A stretch of DNA of 64,000 bases from Rhypophila decipiens. Taxonomy: Eukaryota > Ascomycota > Sordariomycetes > Sordariales > Naviculisporaceae. Positions within the stretch are counted from its first letter, which is position 1. Each line of letters begins with the position of its first letter. The stretch spans positions 147,530 to 211,529 of the forward strand of contig MU858097.1 of assembly GCA_033297075.1 (NCBI GenBank). Reading direction: 5' to 3'. A program made the position numbers and the translations under genes. Below the pieces are notes generated by a model. The model was not told the DNA's origin and did not search any database. It saw only the letters and a list, made by a program, of their open reading frames with translations. Positions 1-11,986 of the stretch are shown here, piece after piece.

Positions 1-110
1 TCGAGAGATTTCAAAGCGAAGTAAATAAACTGGCGAGTCTCCCCACTCGGTCCTGGTTCCAGCTCGCGCTCTCCATCCTACCGCCGTCACACGACACGTG
101 ACACAACGAC

Positions 111-958
111 ATGAACTTTGGGGACGACAGATCATGGCCTGGTGGGCAACAGGAGGTTGAACGAGACGTGGGTTACGCCAACACCACCCCAGCATCGTTC
201 TCCCTTCCTGGCGACTACATCCCATCCGGGGGCGCTTACGATGCATTTAAGATCGGTACTTCTCAGGACGACTTCACGACTTACGCTTCTGACCATGCTC
301 ATGGCCCTGAGCTCACCAACTGGCTTGAGAATCTCAACCCTGGGGAGTACATGCCAGCGCCTTTTACCAACTACTCGCAAGGTTTCGCAGAACGCATGAA
401 TTACACTGCCTCGTCTACATTGTTCCTCCCAACCTCTCCTCCACCACCATGCCATCCAAGCAGCCGAACTTCAAGGGAAGGCTGGAGCCCGGAGGAGGAC
501 AATTTTCTTGTGGGAAAGAGAAAGGAAGGACGGGGGTTTTCGCAGATTGGTCAAGAAATGTTTGCAAAATACGGAGTCTTCCGGGCCGACAATTGCTTGG
601 TTAAACGTCTGCAGAAGATCCAGGGACAATATCTTGAGGTACGCTACTAATCACATCGCACGCGAAATGACTCCGAGAGAGGGGAGCGAGCGTTTTGACC
701 GACACAGCAAAAATAGTTGCTAACCAAGATCCGCACTGCAAGCCCTTGCCAATGGCGATGAAGAATCGCATGCCGGAGCTTCTGGACATTCTCAAGGACG
801 AGCTGGATAAGCTGGGCCTGGATGGTGTTTCGGGAGATGACAAGGAGGTCTTGGACCAAGTGATGCAGGATCTGCCACGTCTTCTCCCCAAGTTTGTCCA
901 GAATAGGGTCACCAACACACGCAAGGCATTGCTAAACACTTCTCTCAGCAGAACCTGA
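111..958 (+). CDS. Myb/SANT-like domain protein, two exons
   Basis: Probably a nuclear DNA- or chromatin-binding protein of about 247 residues. Exon 1 is 111-638 and exon 2 is 743-958. The intron starts GTACGC, has a GCTAAC branch site at 719-724 and ends AG at 742; phase 0 on both sides keeps the frame. The first 120 residues are low in complexity and rich in Asn, Thr, Ser and Pro. Residues 124-170 resemble a single Myb/SANT-type helical repeat, opening with GWSPEEDNFLVGKRKEG and followed by FSQIGQEMF. Exon 2 encodes a charged helical tail rich in Leu, Asp and Lys. The start is the first ATG after an in-frame gap near the window edge, so an upstream exon outside the window cannot be excluded. 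The Myb-like reading rests on the WSxEEDxxL pattern alone; the specific function is unknown. Confidence 0.7.
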
Positions 959-1707
959 GAGCTGAATCATTTATGATTGGCATTGATATTTTGAGCGAGG
1001 CGCTGGGAAAGGCCGGGCTGCAGGTTTCGGTAGAAGCCTGCCAAGATTTTGCTCTTTTTTTCTACCACATTCTTCTCTGCAAACTCCCCGGCTTCTTTTG
1101 CATTTGTTTAAACATTTGCAATCATCCCGGACTAACCGTCTTTCATCATATACACCGTGACGCAGTCACGTTTCACTACCTCTTTCTTTTTCTTTTATTC
1201 CTCTTAGCCCAACTGTACACTACCACTGCAAGTAGATACAATTGGCGTTATGAATAACTATGCACATGAACGATTAACTCTTGCTAATGAAATATACCGA
1301 AAAGTTTCCTATCCGTATTCGGATCAAGATACCAACTGCAAGCCAGCGGTTGACATGCGCCAAATGTTGCAAACTCATCCGTCATTCACGTCTTCACCAT
1401 AATAAACTGAAAGGTGATAGCCATAACAACATTGTACTGATCCAGTAGTGTACTGATATTCCCGGCTGAGGTCAACTCAACTCTTCCTCGGCCCAATTAG
1501 CCAAGCCAAGGCCACCATATACCAAATTTCTTGGAGATTGTTGATGAACATTCCTGCCCAGACACAAGCTTTCGCCAAGCTCCACCCGTCGTAGAGATCG
1601 GACTCAAAAAGCTTCGTCAAACGCCACAGCACCTTTCAATCTTCCGGCTTGGCCGACCTTGCACTTCCCAGCAATACAGTTTCGCATGTCCTGGCAGTAA
1701 ATTCACT
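959..1707. other. Intergenic, convergent 3' ends
   Basis: This lies between the stop of the Myb-like gene and the stop of the minus-strand surface-protein gene. It contains a T/C-rich stretch around 1175-1200 and no coding pattern I can support. It probably holds both 3' untranslated regions. Confidence 0.6.
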
Positions 1708-3160
1708 TCAATAACCCCCCCTCGGCGCCCCCCTCGACCCCGTCCTCCCATGCCCATACTCCTCATCATGGACCCTCGCAGCAAAGGACAACGGACTCCC
1801 ATCACTCGCGTCCCTCGCATATCTCCCCAACCCAGGCGGCGGCGTAGACGGCGGTCCCCCCGCAGTAACAGTAGCCGAATATCCCATCGGCGGCGGGCTA
1901 CTAGTCACACTAACCGGACTCGTCCCGAAATCAAACCCGCCCGGTCCAACCATGCCCCCAGTCGGTCCAGAGAAGTTACTCGTCACCCCGGTTCCTGATC
2001 TCGACGCGGGACTAATAACCGCGTGCCAATCATCCTGCACCCGTTGCTGCTGCTGCTGCTGTATCTCATCTTGGTATTCATACATTGGCGGCATGTTACT
2101 TGCCCCGACCGGACCGGGGTGTTGAATCGGTAACGGGACGGAATATGACCGCTCCTGAACATTCACCGTCCCTTTTGTTGTTGCATCTGGGGGAGGAGGC
2201 AGAGGACCTTGGTAAATCCCGCCAGCCCAGAGTTCCCGTGGTGTATACTCTGGCTGGCCCAGCTCTGCAAACGGCGTGGTTGCCCGTGCAGCAGCTGAAC
2301 TACCTGCCCATGGGCTCTTTGATGCGTTGCTTCCTATGACGGTGTCCTGGTCGAATGTCCCTGTTCCGCTGGGGGCATAGCAACCGCCTACTGGCGCTGG
2401 TCCACGATTACCACCTTCGGCCATGTTGGGGTTGTTTTGGGTGCCAGAGCCGGCTCGCTTGCCTTTGTTGTAGATGAACCATCCTAGGAGGGCTAAGAGG
2501 ACGAGACCGAGGATGCTGGCGCCTACTGCGATTCCTATTTTCGCACCGGTGGAGAGGCCTTCTGTTTGGGATGCTGCGTCGGCGGATGAGGATGAAGTGG
2601 TGGTTGTTGAGGCGTCGGGACTAGATGTTGTGGGTGTGGTTGAGATTGTTTGGGATGTTGCAAATGTGGTTTGGGCGGTTGGTGTCAGGGTCTAAAGTGG
2701 GATGGATATATGGTTAGCAAAACTGGTCTAAGACAAAAAGGGACATCTGAGATTGTCATACAAAGGCAGTACTCGGATCCGGAGGCGCAGGGTACTGGAA
2801 CCGCGGAGAGTAATCGTTGCTCACGCCGTCCTCGATCATCAGCTCGTAGCCGTCTGTCTTGAGCGTCTGCGGAGGTGTCCAGGTGTACTTGGTCCCCGAG
2901 AGCCCTGAGGCAATCACCATGACGACTTGCAGGTCTACATTCGCTCCGTTCATCAGGGTTATCGTGACGGGCCCTCTGTTTCCCTCCCAGTTGATCGTGA
3001 ACGGCTCGTTGGGGCGTACTACGTATTCGTCGTTTGAAAAGACCACGCCTGCGCTGGCAAGAGTTGTGAGCTGGAGAAGAAAGAGAGCTATTATCATTAT
3101 CGTGTTGTGTGGTAGGCCTCCCCATGGCCGCGGGGAGGTGTCGGTAGTTGTCCTCGTCAT
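1708..3160 (-). CDS. Secreted, membrane-anchored Kre9/Knh1-like Ser/Thr-rich surface protein
   Basis: Predicted cell-surface protein of about 460 residues. Exon 1 is 3160-2762 and exon 2 is 2691-1708. The intron starts GTATGA, has a GCTAAC branch and ends TTTAG, phase 0. Exon 1 carries an N-terminal hydrophobic signal (MIIALFLLQLTTLASAG, preceded by about 21 residues) and then a beta-rich domain of the Kre9/Knh1 N-terminal type, with the pattern VVRPNEPFTINWEG, ITLMNG and YTWTPPQTL. Exon 2 opens with a Ser/Thr-rich linker likely to be O-glycosylated, a transmembrane helix near residues 184-207 (IGIAVGASILGLVLLALLGW) followed by KGKR, and a cytoplasmic tail rich in Pro, Gly and Gln with a poly-Gln run. 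I start at ATG 3160; ATG 3097 is an alternative that leaves a shorter signal sequence. Such proteins are associated with cell-wall beta-glucan or with surface sensing. The substrate or ligand is unknown. Confidence 0.8.
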
Positions 3161-5741
3161 TGTGCTGATCTTCACTAGGAGGTCGTTCCTCGCCACTGCA
3201 GCACCAATGGTGATGAAGTTATTTAGATCGTGGTTTTGACCATGGAACACATACGGGGAGAAGAAAGGAAACAAAAAGGTACGAATGAGTGTCACAGCTG
3301 CCTGTAAAAGAAGAGAATGTTGAGAAACAGAAAAAGCAAAAGAGGGAGCAGAGATCGTCAAAAGATAGACTGTATCAGGACTGGAGCACATGGAATAACG
3401 ACCCTGGTCGCCGATCACTCCGCAGGTGGGTTTTAATGCGCTTCATGGGCAGAGCATCAAGCTGCGCCGCAGTCCTGCGCCTATAAGAGCAGAAGGGTGA
3501 GCCCACATCCCAGGGGAGCGGGGAGCCCAAAAACGGCCCCTAACGAGACAAGCCAGACCACGTTTTCTGGCCTCCATCCTTGGTCTTTGTCAACAAAGTT
3601 CATTCGTGATTTTCTTCCCCCTCCAATCTCGTAACGGAATTTCCCATCTTCACCAACCCCTCTCGCAGACACAGATTGCATGACTGGAGTCCTGTGGCGC
3701 ACAGCTGCTCGGCCAATCGACGGCGTGTTCTAGGCGATTTCGGGCATGTTGACCTTCGGAGCTGAAGGCACAGTCAAGCCACAATTTGTGCCGAGAGACC
3801 CTTCGTAGGCTCTTCCGTTCTTATGCCCCACACCCACTCATACAGTGAAGAGTGATGATTGTGTGTTTCATTGATCAGTCGGCGATGAGCCTGGAATTGT
3901 TTGAGCAACATACACATATATGAGAAGCCAATGGGTAGTCGTGGACTCGTGGCTGGTGATGCTACACATGCGAATCTGACATCTTGACTTGGACTTGGGG
4001 TAAGACGAGCTGACTGAGGGAGAATGAGAAGGCCTGGATTACTGTCTTCGCCGTGTCTGTACCGCTGCAGCCAGCCGTTTATCAGAGTTCAGTGTGATGT
4101 GGGTGGTTCCTTTAAACATGCTACAACGCCAAGACCGTTTAAACGCAAGATGAGGAATCACCACTTCACCACACTGTCTGCCTACAGCCTACCTACACCA
4201 TCCAGGCAAGATCCTGGAGCTGGTGCAAGCGAAATCTGAGAGAACCACCAAAAGAAGCAGGTGGGAAAGGACGCTTTGTTAAACAATTTGGGTTAACTGC
4301 TTGACCCAGGACCGGTAATTTGGCTTTCTCTGGACCCATCCTTGTCAGACGGTAATCGAGCCCTGGAAATCGCCAAGATCTGCTGCGCCTTTGCACGGGA
4401 CGGTAGGTTTTTTCTTGAATTTTAGTGGTCGAATCACCCGCTGTGCAGGACCCGGAGATGTCCCCTGTCAGTTCGTTCGTTCATTTGCTATGGTTTCTGG
4501 GGCCCTGGGGTTTGGCCGGGGTCGCTGTTTTGGGTTGGCGAAATGGGGTGATGCCCTCATCAGGGGTTCATTGGCAGCTGCCGTTCAGATTTCACGACCC
4601 GTCTCACATAAGACTGTACCTGTAAATTTGCACATTGTCAGATTCTTTCAGTTCGTGAGGAGTGGTTTAAGTTTTTGCGTCACCCTTTTGATCTTAATGT
4701 TCCCTTGTGTGATACCGATAAGGGGTAACGTAAACAGATCTTCGGTTGACAAAGCAATATATTGAACCGAACCAGTTGCCTGAGTAATCCTCTGGCTGCA
4801 TCGTCAGCAGTCAGCACTGGGATGCACAACCTGTCCTATTGTTCACTGATTTACACGGTGAACCCGCGGAAGGAGAAGGCTCGTCAATCGACTTTCTCGC
4901 CTTTTTTCCGTACACACCGCTATCTAATGTTACTGTCCCGACGATATGGAGGTTGTTTCTACCAGTTGCGCAATACCTGAATGTGACAAGCAGACCAGGT
5001 CAAGTGTTCTGTTCAATATTATTACAACTTGTCCTGCTACAAAGAAGCCACATATCGAGACCTCTTGGCCTAGTTGGAGTCAGACAATCGATCAAGCAAT
5101 TACACATTTCCATATGCCGAACTAAGGTACCTGGTTACCAAGCCGTGTTACAAAGTGTTCCATGATTCCATGCCTGACAAGGTATGTCGAGGCACAGATG
5201 TAGCACCGACCAACACAAGGCCCAGACATCACATCATGTATTCCATATATTCCTTCCCCCGGACCTCTGTATCCGGTCCTGATTACTTACAAAGTACTGA
5301 ATGAGAAGAAGGATACATATACGGGGGTCTTGGCCTATAGGCTCTATAATATCGAGGTGGCCTGACCGGGCTTCTTCTTCAACTTCCCGTGACTGTGATC
5401 TAACAAACCTCAAGGTCATCGTCACATCCCTCTGGCAGTCCAATACATATACTGGGGGGTTTGGTTGCATCAGAACATTCTGGGAGTTTTTAAATCTGTT
5501 CAACATGTTTGTCAGGATGAGCAAGAGGGGGCGGCAGGCTTTATGAACGGGCCGGTCCGTTATGGAATATCTCTTGCTATCAATAATCTAAGGTGCGGCG
5601 GGTCGAGGTACCTAGTAACAAGAAACAATCTTGGCCGTTACCAACGCACCTGGAACTCGATGAAAGATGAGGTCCGAGGACTGTCAGGTCAGGTAAGCTG
5701 GGTCAGGGTGTCTTGACATCTAACGAAGAATCTCATTGACA
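3161..5741. other. Long intergenic region without supported genes
   Basis: About 2.6 kb between the surface-protein promoter and the 3' end of the HET gene. I see only short unconvincing reading frames without conserved motifs, and no tRNA or clear repeat. It includes the promoter of the Kre9-like gene. Confidence 0.5.
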
Positions 5742-8060
5742 TTAAACCAAAGTAAAACTCTCCAACTCTACACCCATTCTCCCAAGTGCATCAGGAAGCA
5801 TCCTTGGATCCGAGTCCAATACTTCGCCTGTCTTTTTATTGCGAAAATAGTCGTACATCTCAGCATCATCGGGGTCCATCTCATGCTCGATTCTTTCCCA
5901 GTCATCGAGATCCACGCCCGAAAGCCGCGGGTCATCCTCGGAATACTCCTTAGTCTCCTCGTTATAGAACCACAGTTTATACCGATAACAAGGCATGACC
6001 TCGACACGTCCCCTCCAAGGTGGTGGGACCGACCCAAGCAGCCCAGCACCATCTTGGAGACCATGGACAAAACACGGGCCGATGACCTTGAAGAAGCGCT
6101 TCTGGTGTTTTTGGCTGTTGTTCCCCGTTGTTTCCTCTCTGAGCAAAAGCGGATACGCGCACCCCAACAAGACGCAGACAAGATCCCCTTCCCTAGCATC
6201 CGGCGGTGCGAGCCCCATGTACCCTTGGTGGGTTTGCACAAGCACATATCCCGCACAGCTTTCCATCGCCCTCCTCACACATTGCTGGGACATTTTGTCC
6301 TGGTCCAGACGGGCCAATGTCTCTGGGGCGTCGGGGTTATCAATGGCGAGCCGCACCAAATCCGCCCAGTCTGACGTGGTCGGGAAAAAATATGGGGTGT
6401 GGTGCCACCTCTCTCGAACCTCGTTTGTGAGCAGTGTCAGGGCGAAAGCAACGGAAAGAGATTCTCCCGTGGGATATGATGCGCCCTTCGCTTGTTCTTC
6501 TTCTTTCTCATGACGGGGATACCATGATTTAACGAGGCTAACAAGCGAGCGGGCACTCATATCCAGGTTTTCATCACTGTATTCTTTCTTCTGGGTCTTG
6601 TCTGGTCTAGACAATCGCGTTGAGACCGACGAGACGGTGGCACAGGCTTTGCCTCGTACAAAGAGATACTTGATACTTTCCGTGTTGACCCCGGTGGGCA
6701 CAGGCTGATAATAAAACCGCGACAGACCGGCCGAGCACTGGTCGTGGCTCGGGCTGAACTCGTAAAAGTTCGGCGCCGAAAAGTCAGGAACCCAAGACGG
6801 TGTGTTGTTGTCAAGAACTCTTCCAAACTGAAATGTGTGATAAAAGTGCTCCAGCCGATGCGTGTGCTTGGCATGCAATAGGGCAACATCCCGATACACC
6901 TGTCCCACGGGGGTCGAGTAATTGGGCTGAATCCGGTCAGAAATCTTGGGAGGAACAAGTCCCAGTAAGGCATAGATGTAGTCCCTTGAGTTGCTGCAGC
7001 CGAGACGTCGTGTTCGACGGACAACGTTGTAGAAACTATTAGCCGCCGGGGGAAGGGCTAGACTGTAGGCTCGCGACGTATATAGAAGCTGTCCGGTTTC
7101 GTAGTTGAGATGAAGCAAGATGCTCGCTGTTTTGAAGAGCGGGGCAGGCAGAATATGCTGCCCGCACTGAAGGATGGCGCGTCTGTTGGCCAGAGCAAAC
7201 TCCTGGACGATCCACAGCCGCGTGAACCAAGGAGAGTCTAGGACTTCTGAGAGACATTGGATGCCTCGTGTCGAGATTGGGAGTTGAGTTTTTTCACTCA
7301 TCCAGTCGACCGAGGGGTCCGAACAATCGGGCGATGTGAACCAGTCTGTTTCGAGCGTGTACACGATCTGGCCCCCTAGAAATGCCATGAGTTCTATGCC
7401 TTCCTTTGTCGAGGGCTTTTCGGGCCCGAGCCACGCGATGACACGGTAGGCTCCTCGATAGAGCATCGCCATGCGTTGAACTTGGTGGCCTTTCTCATCA
7501 TCGTCGGCCTGGTTGATGCAGATGCCATCGATCCACAAGACCCGCGGTGTGTCGGGGCGGCGAAGATGGCAAAGGGCGACCATGAGGTTGTTCCACACGG
7601 GCAATCTAGTACGTGAGACTCCTTCTCTTTCCCCTTCCTCAACAATAACAAAATCATCACCACCGGGCTGGCCCCAGGTATAAGACAGAGCCTCGTATTG
7701 AGGCTCGAAGCAAGGAATACCATCGTCAGACAAACAATACTCGTCCTCTTGGATGTCCTTGATGGGACACTGCCACTGGAAAGCCCAGCTGCCGTCCTGG
7801 TCGTCGCGCTGGTGGGCAAATAGGTAGCGTCCATCCAGAGTCTCGCCAGCCCACCAGTCTTCTGGAAGTTTTGCTCTGATTTCGCTCAGAGTCATCCGCG
7901 CTTGTTGTTGTTGCTTCGGTTTGGGCTCATCGCCAAGTGTGGCGTGAAAGATGGAAATGTGGATGGGGTCATCGGGATTGCCCGGCAAGAGACGAAGAAA
8001 TCGTACATCCCGCCGTGGGTTGTTCAAGGGGCGGTATTGGTATGGCTGTAAAGAGGACAT
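5742..8060 (-). CDS. HET-domain (heterokaryon incompatibility) protein with WW-like repeats
   Basis: Single-exon protein of 772 residues. The HET domain is recognised by its three conserved blocks: YEALSYTWG at residues 122-130, VLWIDGICINQ around 174-184, and YRVIAWLGP around 205-213. HET domains act in fungal non-self recognition and are thought to trigger cell death when activated (family knowledge). The N-terminus has an LPEDWW...GRYLF segment and the C-terminus has two WW-like stretches, LWFYNEETKEYSEDDPRL near 696-713 and YFRNKKTGEVLDSDPRM near 738-754. Both lack the second signature Trp of a true WW domain, so this is a resemblance only. The start is the first ATG of the frame at 8060. 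The gene lies 228 bases downstream of a NACHT-ankyrin gene on the same strand, an arrangement that suggests a recognition locus, though I cannot show they act together. Confidence 0.9.
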   Translation of the reverse strand: MSSLQPYQYRPLNNPRRDVRFLRLLPGNPDDPIHISIFHATLGDEPKPKQQQQARMTLSEIRAKLPEDWWAGETLDGRYLFAHQRDDQDGSWAFQWQCPIKDIQEDEYCLSDDGIPCFEPQYEALSYTWGQPGGDDFVIVEEGEREGVSRTRLPVWNNLMVALCHLRRPDTPRVLWIDGICINQADDDEKGHQVQRMAMLYRGAYRVIAWLGPEKPSTKEGIELMAFLGGQIVYTLETDWFTSPDCSDPSVDWMSEKTQLPISTRGIQCLSEVLDSPWFTRLWIVQEFALANRRAILQCGQHILPAPLFKTASILLHLNYETGQLLYTSRAYSLALPPAANSFYNVVRRTRRLGCSNSRDYIYALLGLVPPKISDRIQPNYSTPVGQVYRDVALLHAKHTHRLEHFYHTFQFGRVLDNNTPSWVPDFSAPNFYEFSPSHDQCSAGLSRFYYQPVPTGVNTESIKYLFVRGKACATVSSVSTRLSRPDKTQKKEYSDENLDMSARSLVSLVKSWYPRHEKEEEQAKGASYPTGESLSVAFALTLLTNEVRERWHHTPYFFPTTSDWADLVRLAIDNPDAPETLARLDQDKMSQQCVRRAMESCAGYVLVQTHQGYMGLAPPDAREGDLVCVLLGCAYPLLLREETTGNNSQKHQKRFFKVIGPCFVHGLQDGAGLLGSVPPPWRGRVEVMPCYRYKLWFYNEETKEYSEDDPRLSGVDLDDWERIEHEMDPDDAEMYDYFRNKKTGEVLDSDPRMLPDALGRMGVELESFTLV

Positions 8061-8288
8061 TGAGTTTGGTTGTTTTTGTTCTTTTTTGAAACTAGCAGTA
8101 GCGTCAGGTCGATTTCGTTTTCACACTGTTGTTGGGTGATGCGTGTATCCTGTAAGTAATGAGGAGAAAACCTCCTGGGCAGAAGTGCGGTTTTTCAGGC
8201 TGCGAGGTTTTTGGTCACATGATGAGCTGACAACTCATAGAGTCAAGTCTGGTTTGGCCCCCAGAAATGAGCTGCATTATCGCCCAAT

Positions 8289-11200
8289 TCATTGAAACAT
8301 AGTTGGCTTGTCCGGATCCCCGTCTTGCAACTGCACGCTTCGTTCCAGCAATTCATCGTATTCCCTTGTAAGCTTGATCCTGACTTCTGGATATTCGACG
8401 ATCTCGCCATCCTCCAGTTTGAGCGCCTTGGCCCCTTGGCGGATAAGAAGATCCAATACCCTTACCCGTCTTTCTCTGGAGAAGCTTCGATCATAATATG
8501 ACTGTTTTTGGAATGAAGACTCATGGGAACATATCAACAATGGGCTCTTTCCAACCCAGCTATCAATTTCCGATTCCGCGTCAGGCCCGAGGGTATAGAA
8601 GTGATTGTAATCGTACCCGGCTCTGACACCGTCAGGGTTCCCGACGTCATTTACATCAGCTCCGGCTTCTAGAAGCATCTCAACACCATGCCAATCCATG
8701 GTTCCGACTGCTCGTTGGATGGGAGTAGTAGCACATCCGTTCCTCCCGTGAGGACTTGCGCCAAGGTCCAAGAAGGCTTTGAATGCACATCCTGGACACT
8801 TATCGAAGTCGTGCCTGTGTGCTATTGAGTGGGCATGGAGCAGATCCACGGAGGAGGGAATGCCGGGTCGGTTCAGCAAAAGAGGAAAAGAAACGCGGTA
8901 AAAGAGCTGTGGTCTTGGCCTTGAGGCGATGAACTCCATGACGGATGTGTCGAAACGGTCAGGAGTTCTGTGAGGTTCGCTATAACGATTACTGACTTCG
9001 AATTGGACGGCAGACTCTAGAGCCTCAGCGAGATCAAACGGGGGCTGATTGAGCAGGTCTTTAGCCAGACGCAGGAAGCACTGTGAGTTAGTACCTGCCA
9101 TAACGGTGAAAAGCCACATGCTATTGTGAACAGCAGAGCTGTGTTTCGTTATCCAGTTTAGCCTCCACAAATCGAGGACGGGAGGCCCAGTACCTGACCT
9201 CGGTGTAACGAGGATTTCAAACCACCAGGCGAGCAATCCTGCAATTTGTCCGACGTGGGGCTGTGATGGGTCAAGGATACGCAGGGCAAGAGTGACAAGA
9301 TCCCGTTGGTTGAGAACTGAGTCCAGGCTAGAGGCCCATTCCGGCAGCCTATTCAGTAGCGCCACGGCGCATATGACGCAGTATGCCTCGACGGAGCCAA
9401 GCATATGTGTAAAGGTAGCACTGGCCGCTCGGCGTATACATGCAGTTTCCTCAGATTCAATTTGCCAAGGTCGGTCGTAAAAGATATCCTCCATGTGTAG
9501 ACACTCTCTCAGTTGGGAACTGTCATAGTTCAGAGCTGTTGTGAGGAATGATGCTACAATTTCGAGCCAGAGGTCCTCCTCGAACATGAAGTACATTGCA
9601 GAGTGTCTCGGAGTGCCGTTTTCAACAGAAAGAAACTCGCGCACGGTGTAGTGGGCGAAGCTGACAATTGGCCTGTCGCCGATTTTATCTTGGACATCTC
9701 CGCGCATTTCGAAGCCTTGGCCCGTCGTAATGTTGATTAGACACCCGCAGATTTCCCTCAAGTCTTCTTGGGTAAGCCTGAACTCGCTATCCCGTTCATA
9801 TTCGAGGGCACCTTTTCTCGAGTTGAGGACTTGAAGAAGAATCGCCACAGGCATGCTCCTGTCGTGGCGTAGCGCGTGAGCATCAATCCACCCAAGACAC
9901 AACCGCACAATATCTCGCTCCTCTTCAGGTATTTCGGCGAATATTCTCTGGTAAGTTTCGTCCAAGGTTCTCGGTATCGTTACGAGTGCCTTTCTGACCG
10001 CAGTGGCACCCCCCTTCAACTTTCGAAGGCGATCCAACTGGCAGATTACCCAGCGGAACATGCCTTTAGCTCGAGCAGCCAAAGTAGCTTCAACCTCGTC
10101 CAGTAGTTCTTTGGACCATCGTCTGAAACTTGGTCCATTCTGCAGTACAGACCTCACACATAGTGCGATATCCTGCGTGATGAAAGGGTTCGACATAGAG
10201 ACGGGTCTTGATATATCCTCGAGCACCGTCTCAATATCGATGTATTCGCGGCTTGTGGCCACAACCTGTATTTTGTCGAATCGAGCATCTGTGACGAGGT
10301 CACGCACGACCTTGAGCAAATCGTCTCGGGGCTTGGTTTCGTCAAGAGCATCCACCACTATGTAAATGGAGGTGAATGGCTCTGTGATTTCAGCCAGGGC
10401 AGTGAGCAGCTCTGGAAGGCTTCGTTCACGGTCCTGGTTGAAGACCTTATAAGCCGAATTCGGGATCGAACTGGCCTCGCGACATAATTCCGTCGTGATC
10501 CAACGTAGGAAAGGGGCCGCTTCATTCTGGTTGTTGGCAAAGTAGCAGTAGTAATAGAGAGCGACTGATTCGGTCTGGGACTCGCAGGAGGCTTCGAGTT
10601 GGCGAACAAGGGAGGAGGCGAGGATGGTCTTGCCAGCACCGGGAATGCCATGGATCCAAAGACAGCGGTACTTTTTGTCGAGCCAGTCGTGCCACTCGGG
10701 TAACCGCCGAATCCATTCCTTCTTCAAACTGGGCTTGAGCCCGGTTATGTAGGGGAGATGGATTCGTTTGCTGGTACCACTGGCAGAATTCCCGTCTTTC
10801 CGCATCTAAGAATGTCATGTTAGGGTGGTTAAAGATCAGCCAGACACATGCCGCATTCACATACCTGACAAGGCTTTAAGGACCTGGTTTCTCTTTGTTT
10901 TAATTTCTTTGATGTCCTGGCTGCAGTTGAGGTCAGTTACACGCTCCGCTGATATCCCGTGGGTCCAACAGACTTACACCGACTCCGTAATCAATGCCAG
11001 ACTGATGGCGACTTTGTGCCGCTGGAGTTCGTCAAGGAGCTTTAAGGCAGTAGTCCTTCTGGCCGCCCATCCCAACTTGGCTATCATGAGTTTCATCTTG
11101 TCCTTTGGCGATGCAAAATGCTGTGCAACATCGACGACCTTGGCGGGAATGAGGTTGGAAATCTCGTCCAGAATTCGTCGACAATGGCCAAGAGGACCTT

Positions 11201-11417
11201 TTGAGGCTGATAGTCCGGCAAGTGTTTGAGACAACCCATCGCTGCAATCTGTCAGGAACTGGATGTTCTCTAGCACCGACTTTAACATTGAGGTCTCAAT
11301 CAGGATGGAGCGCAGATCTGACTCGGCATCGCGGACTCCTTCGATCCAATACTTGGAGAGCTCAATCACTCTGTCGGCCAGCTGTATTATGGCTATTAGA
11401 GTACCGGCCTCGGCCAT
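8289..11417 (-). CDS. STAND/NLR-like protein: N-terminal Helo-like domain, NACHT, ankyrin-like C-terminus
   Basis: NLR-type signalling NTPase. Exon 1 (11417-10978) starts MAEAGTLIAIIQLADRVIEL and resembles the fungal N-terminal domain of STAND proteins. A 52-base exon 2 (10916-10865) and exon 3 (10805-8289) complete an open frame of about 1002 residues. NACHT features are the P-loop GIPGAGKT and a Walker B IYIVVDALDET. The C-terminus has ankyrin-like repeats (LLEAGADVND, LLIRQGAKAL). The splice phase is ambiguous: the more natural acceptor for exon 2 is 10920, which gives a conserved-looking linker (DAERREFCQWYQQTNPSPLH), but that frame is one base out of register with the NACHT frame. The phase-compatible model given here uses acceptor 10916. 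The gene is therefore either intact through an unusual acceptor or frameshifted near 10735. Likely role is non-self or stress recognition. Confidence 0.8.
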
Positions 11418-11986
11418 TTTGCGTCGGTGGCTTGCCGAGTCGTCTGAAGGCAGTGCTTGTGTCTGGGTATGAGAAGGTCGAAATTCAATTCGGGGAAAAA
11501 AGTGTGAGGGGTTGGAAACCCGATCGATCGGAATGGTCTTGGCCCGCATATTGGGCCTGGCAAGTGCGAGGAAGCTACAGCTTGTGGTGGTGGGTTGCCT
11601 AGCTGGTCTGCCCGAGTTCCTGCCTGTTCTTTGGGAGAGTCATCCTGTCACACAAAACATACCGGGAAGGAGAGAGAAATCCTGAGCTTGACTTCGAGGG
11701 TGACCATACCGTCCGGACCCACCCTAACGGGTAACCTGAAAGACTTACAACAGTCTGGCTCATGACGTTTGCATACCTCATTAACAAATACCTAGCTAAT
11801 TGAAATAATTACATATTATGTATGGTATTCCGTACCCCTAACGGCGTTGAAAGGTGGCCCCTGTTGTTCATTACCCGTACACAGATTATCCTGGTATCCT
11901 TCAAGTTACAGCCCACCTTAAACTTCAATTTGGACGTCAAATCCTTCCCATCAATACACTCACACCATTTTCATCAGTCTCATCTC
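11418..11986. other. Intergenic: promoter of STAND gene, 3' end of surface protein gene
   Basis: This 569-base gap separates two minus-strand genes. It is AT-rich near 11790-11830. I see no gene or repeat. Confidence 0.5.
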
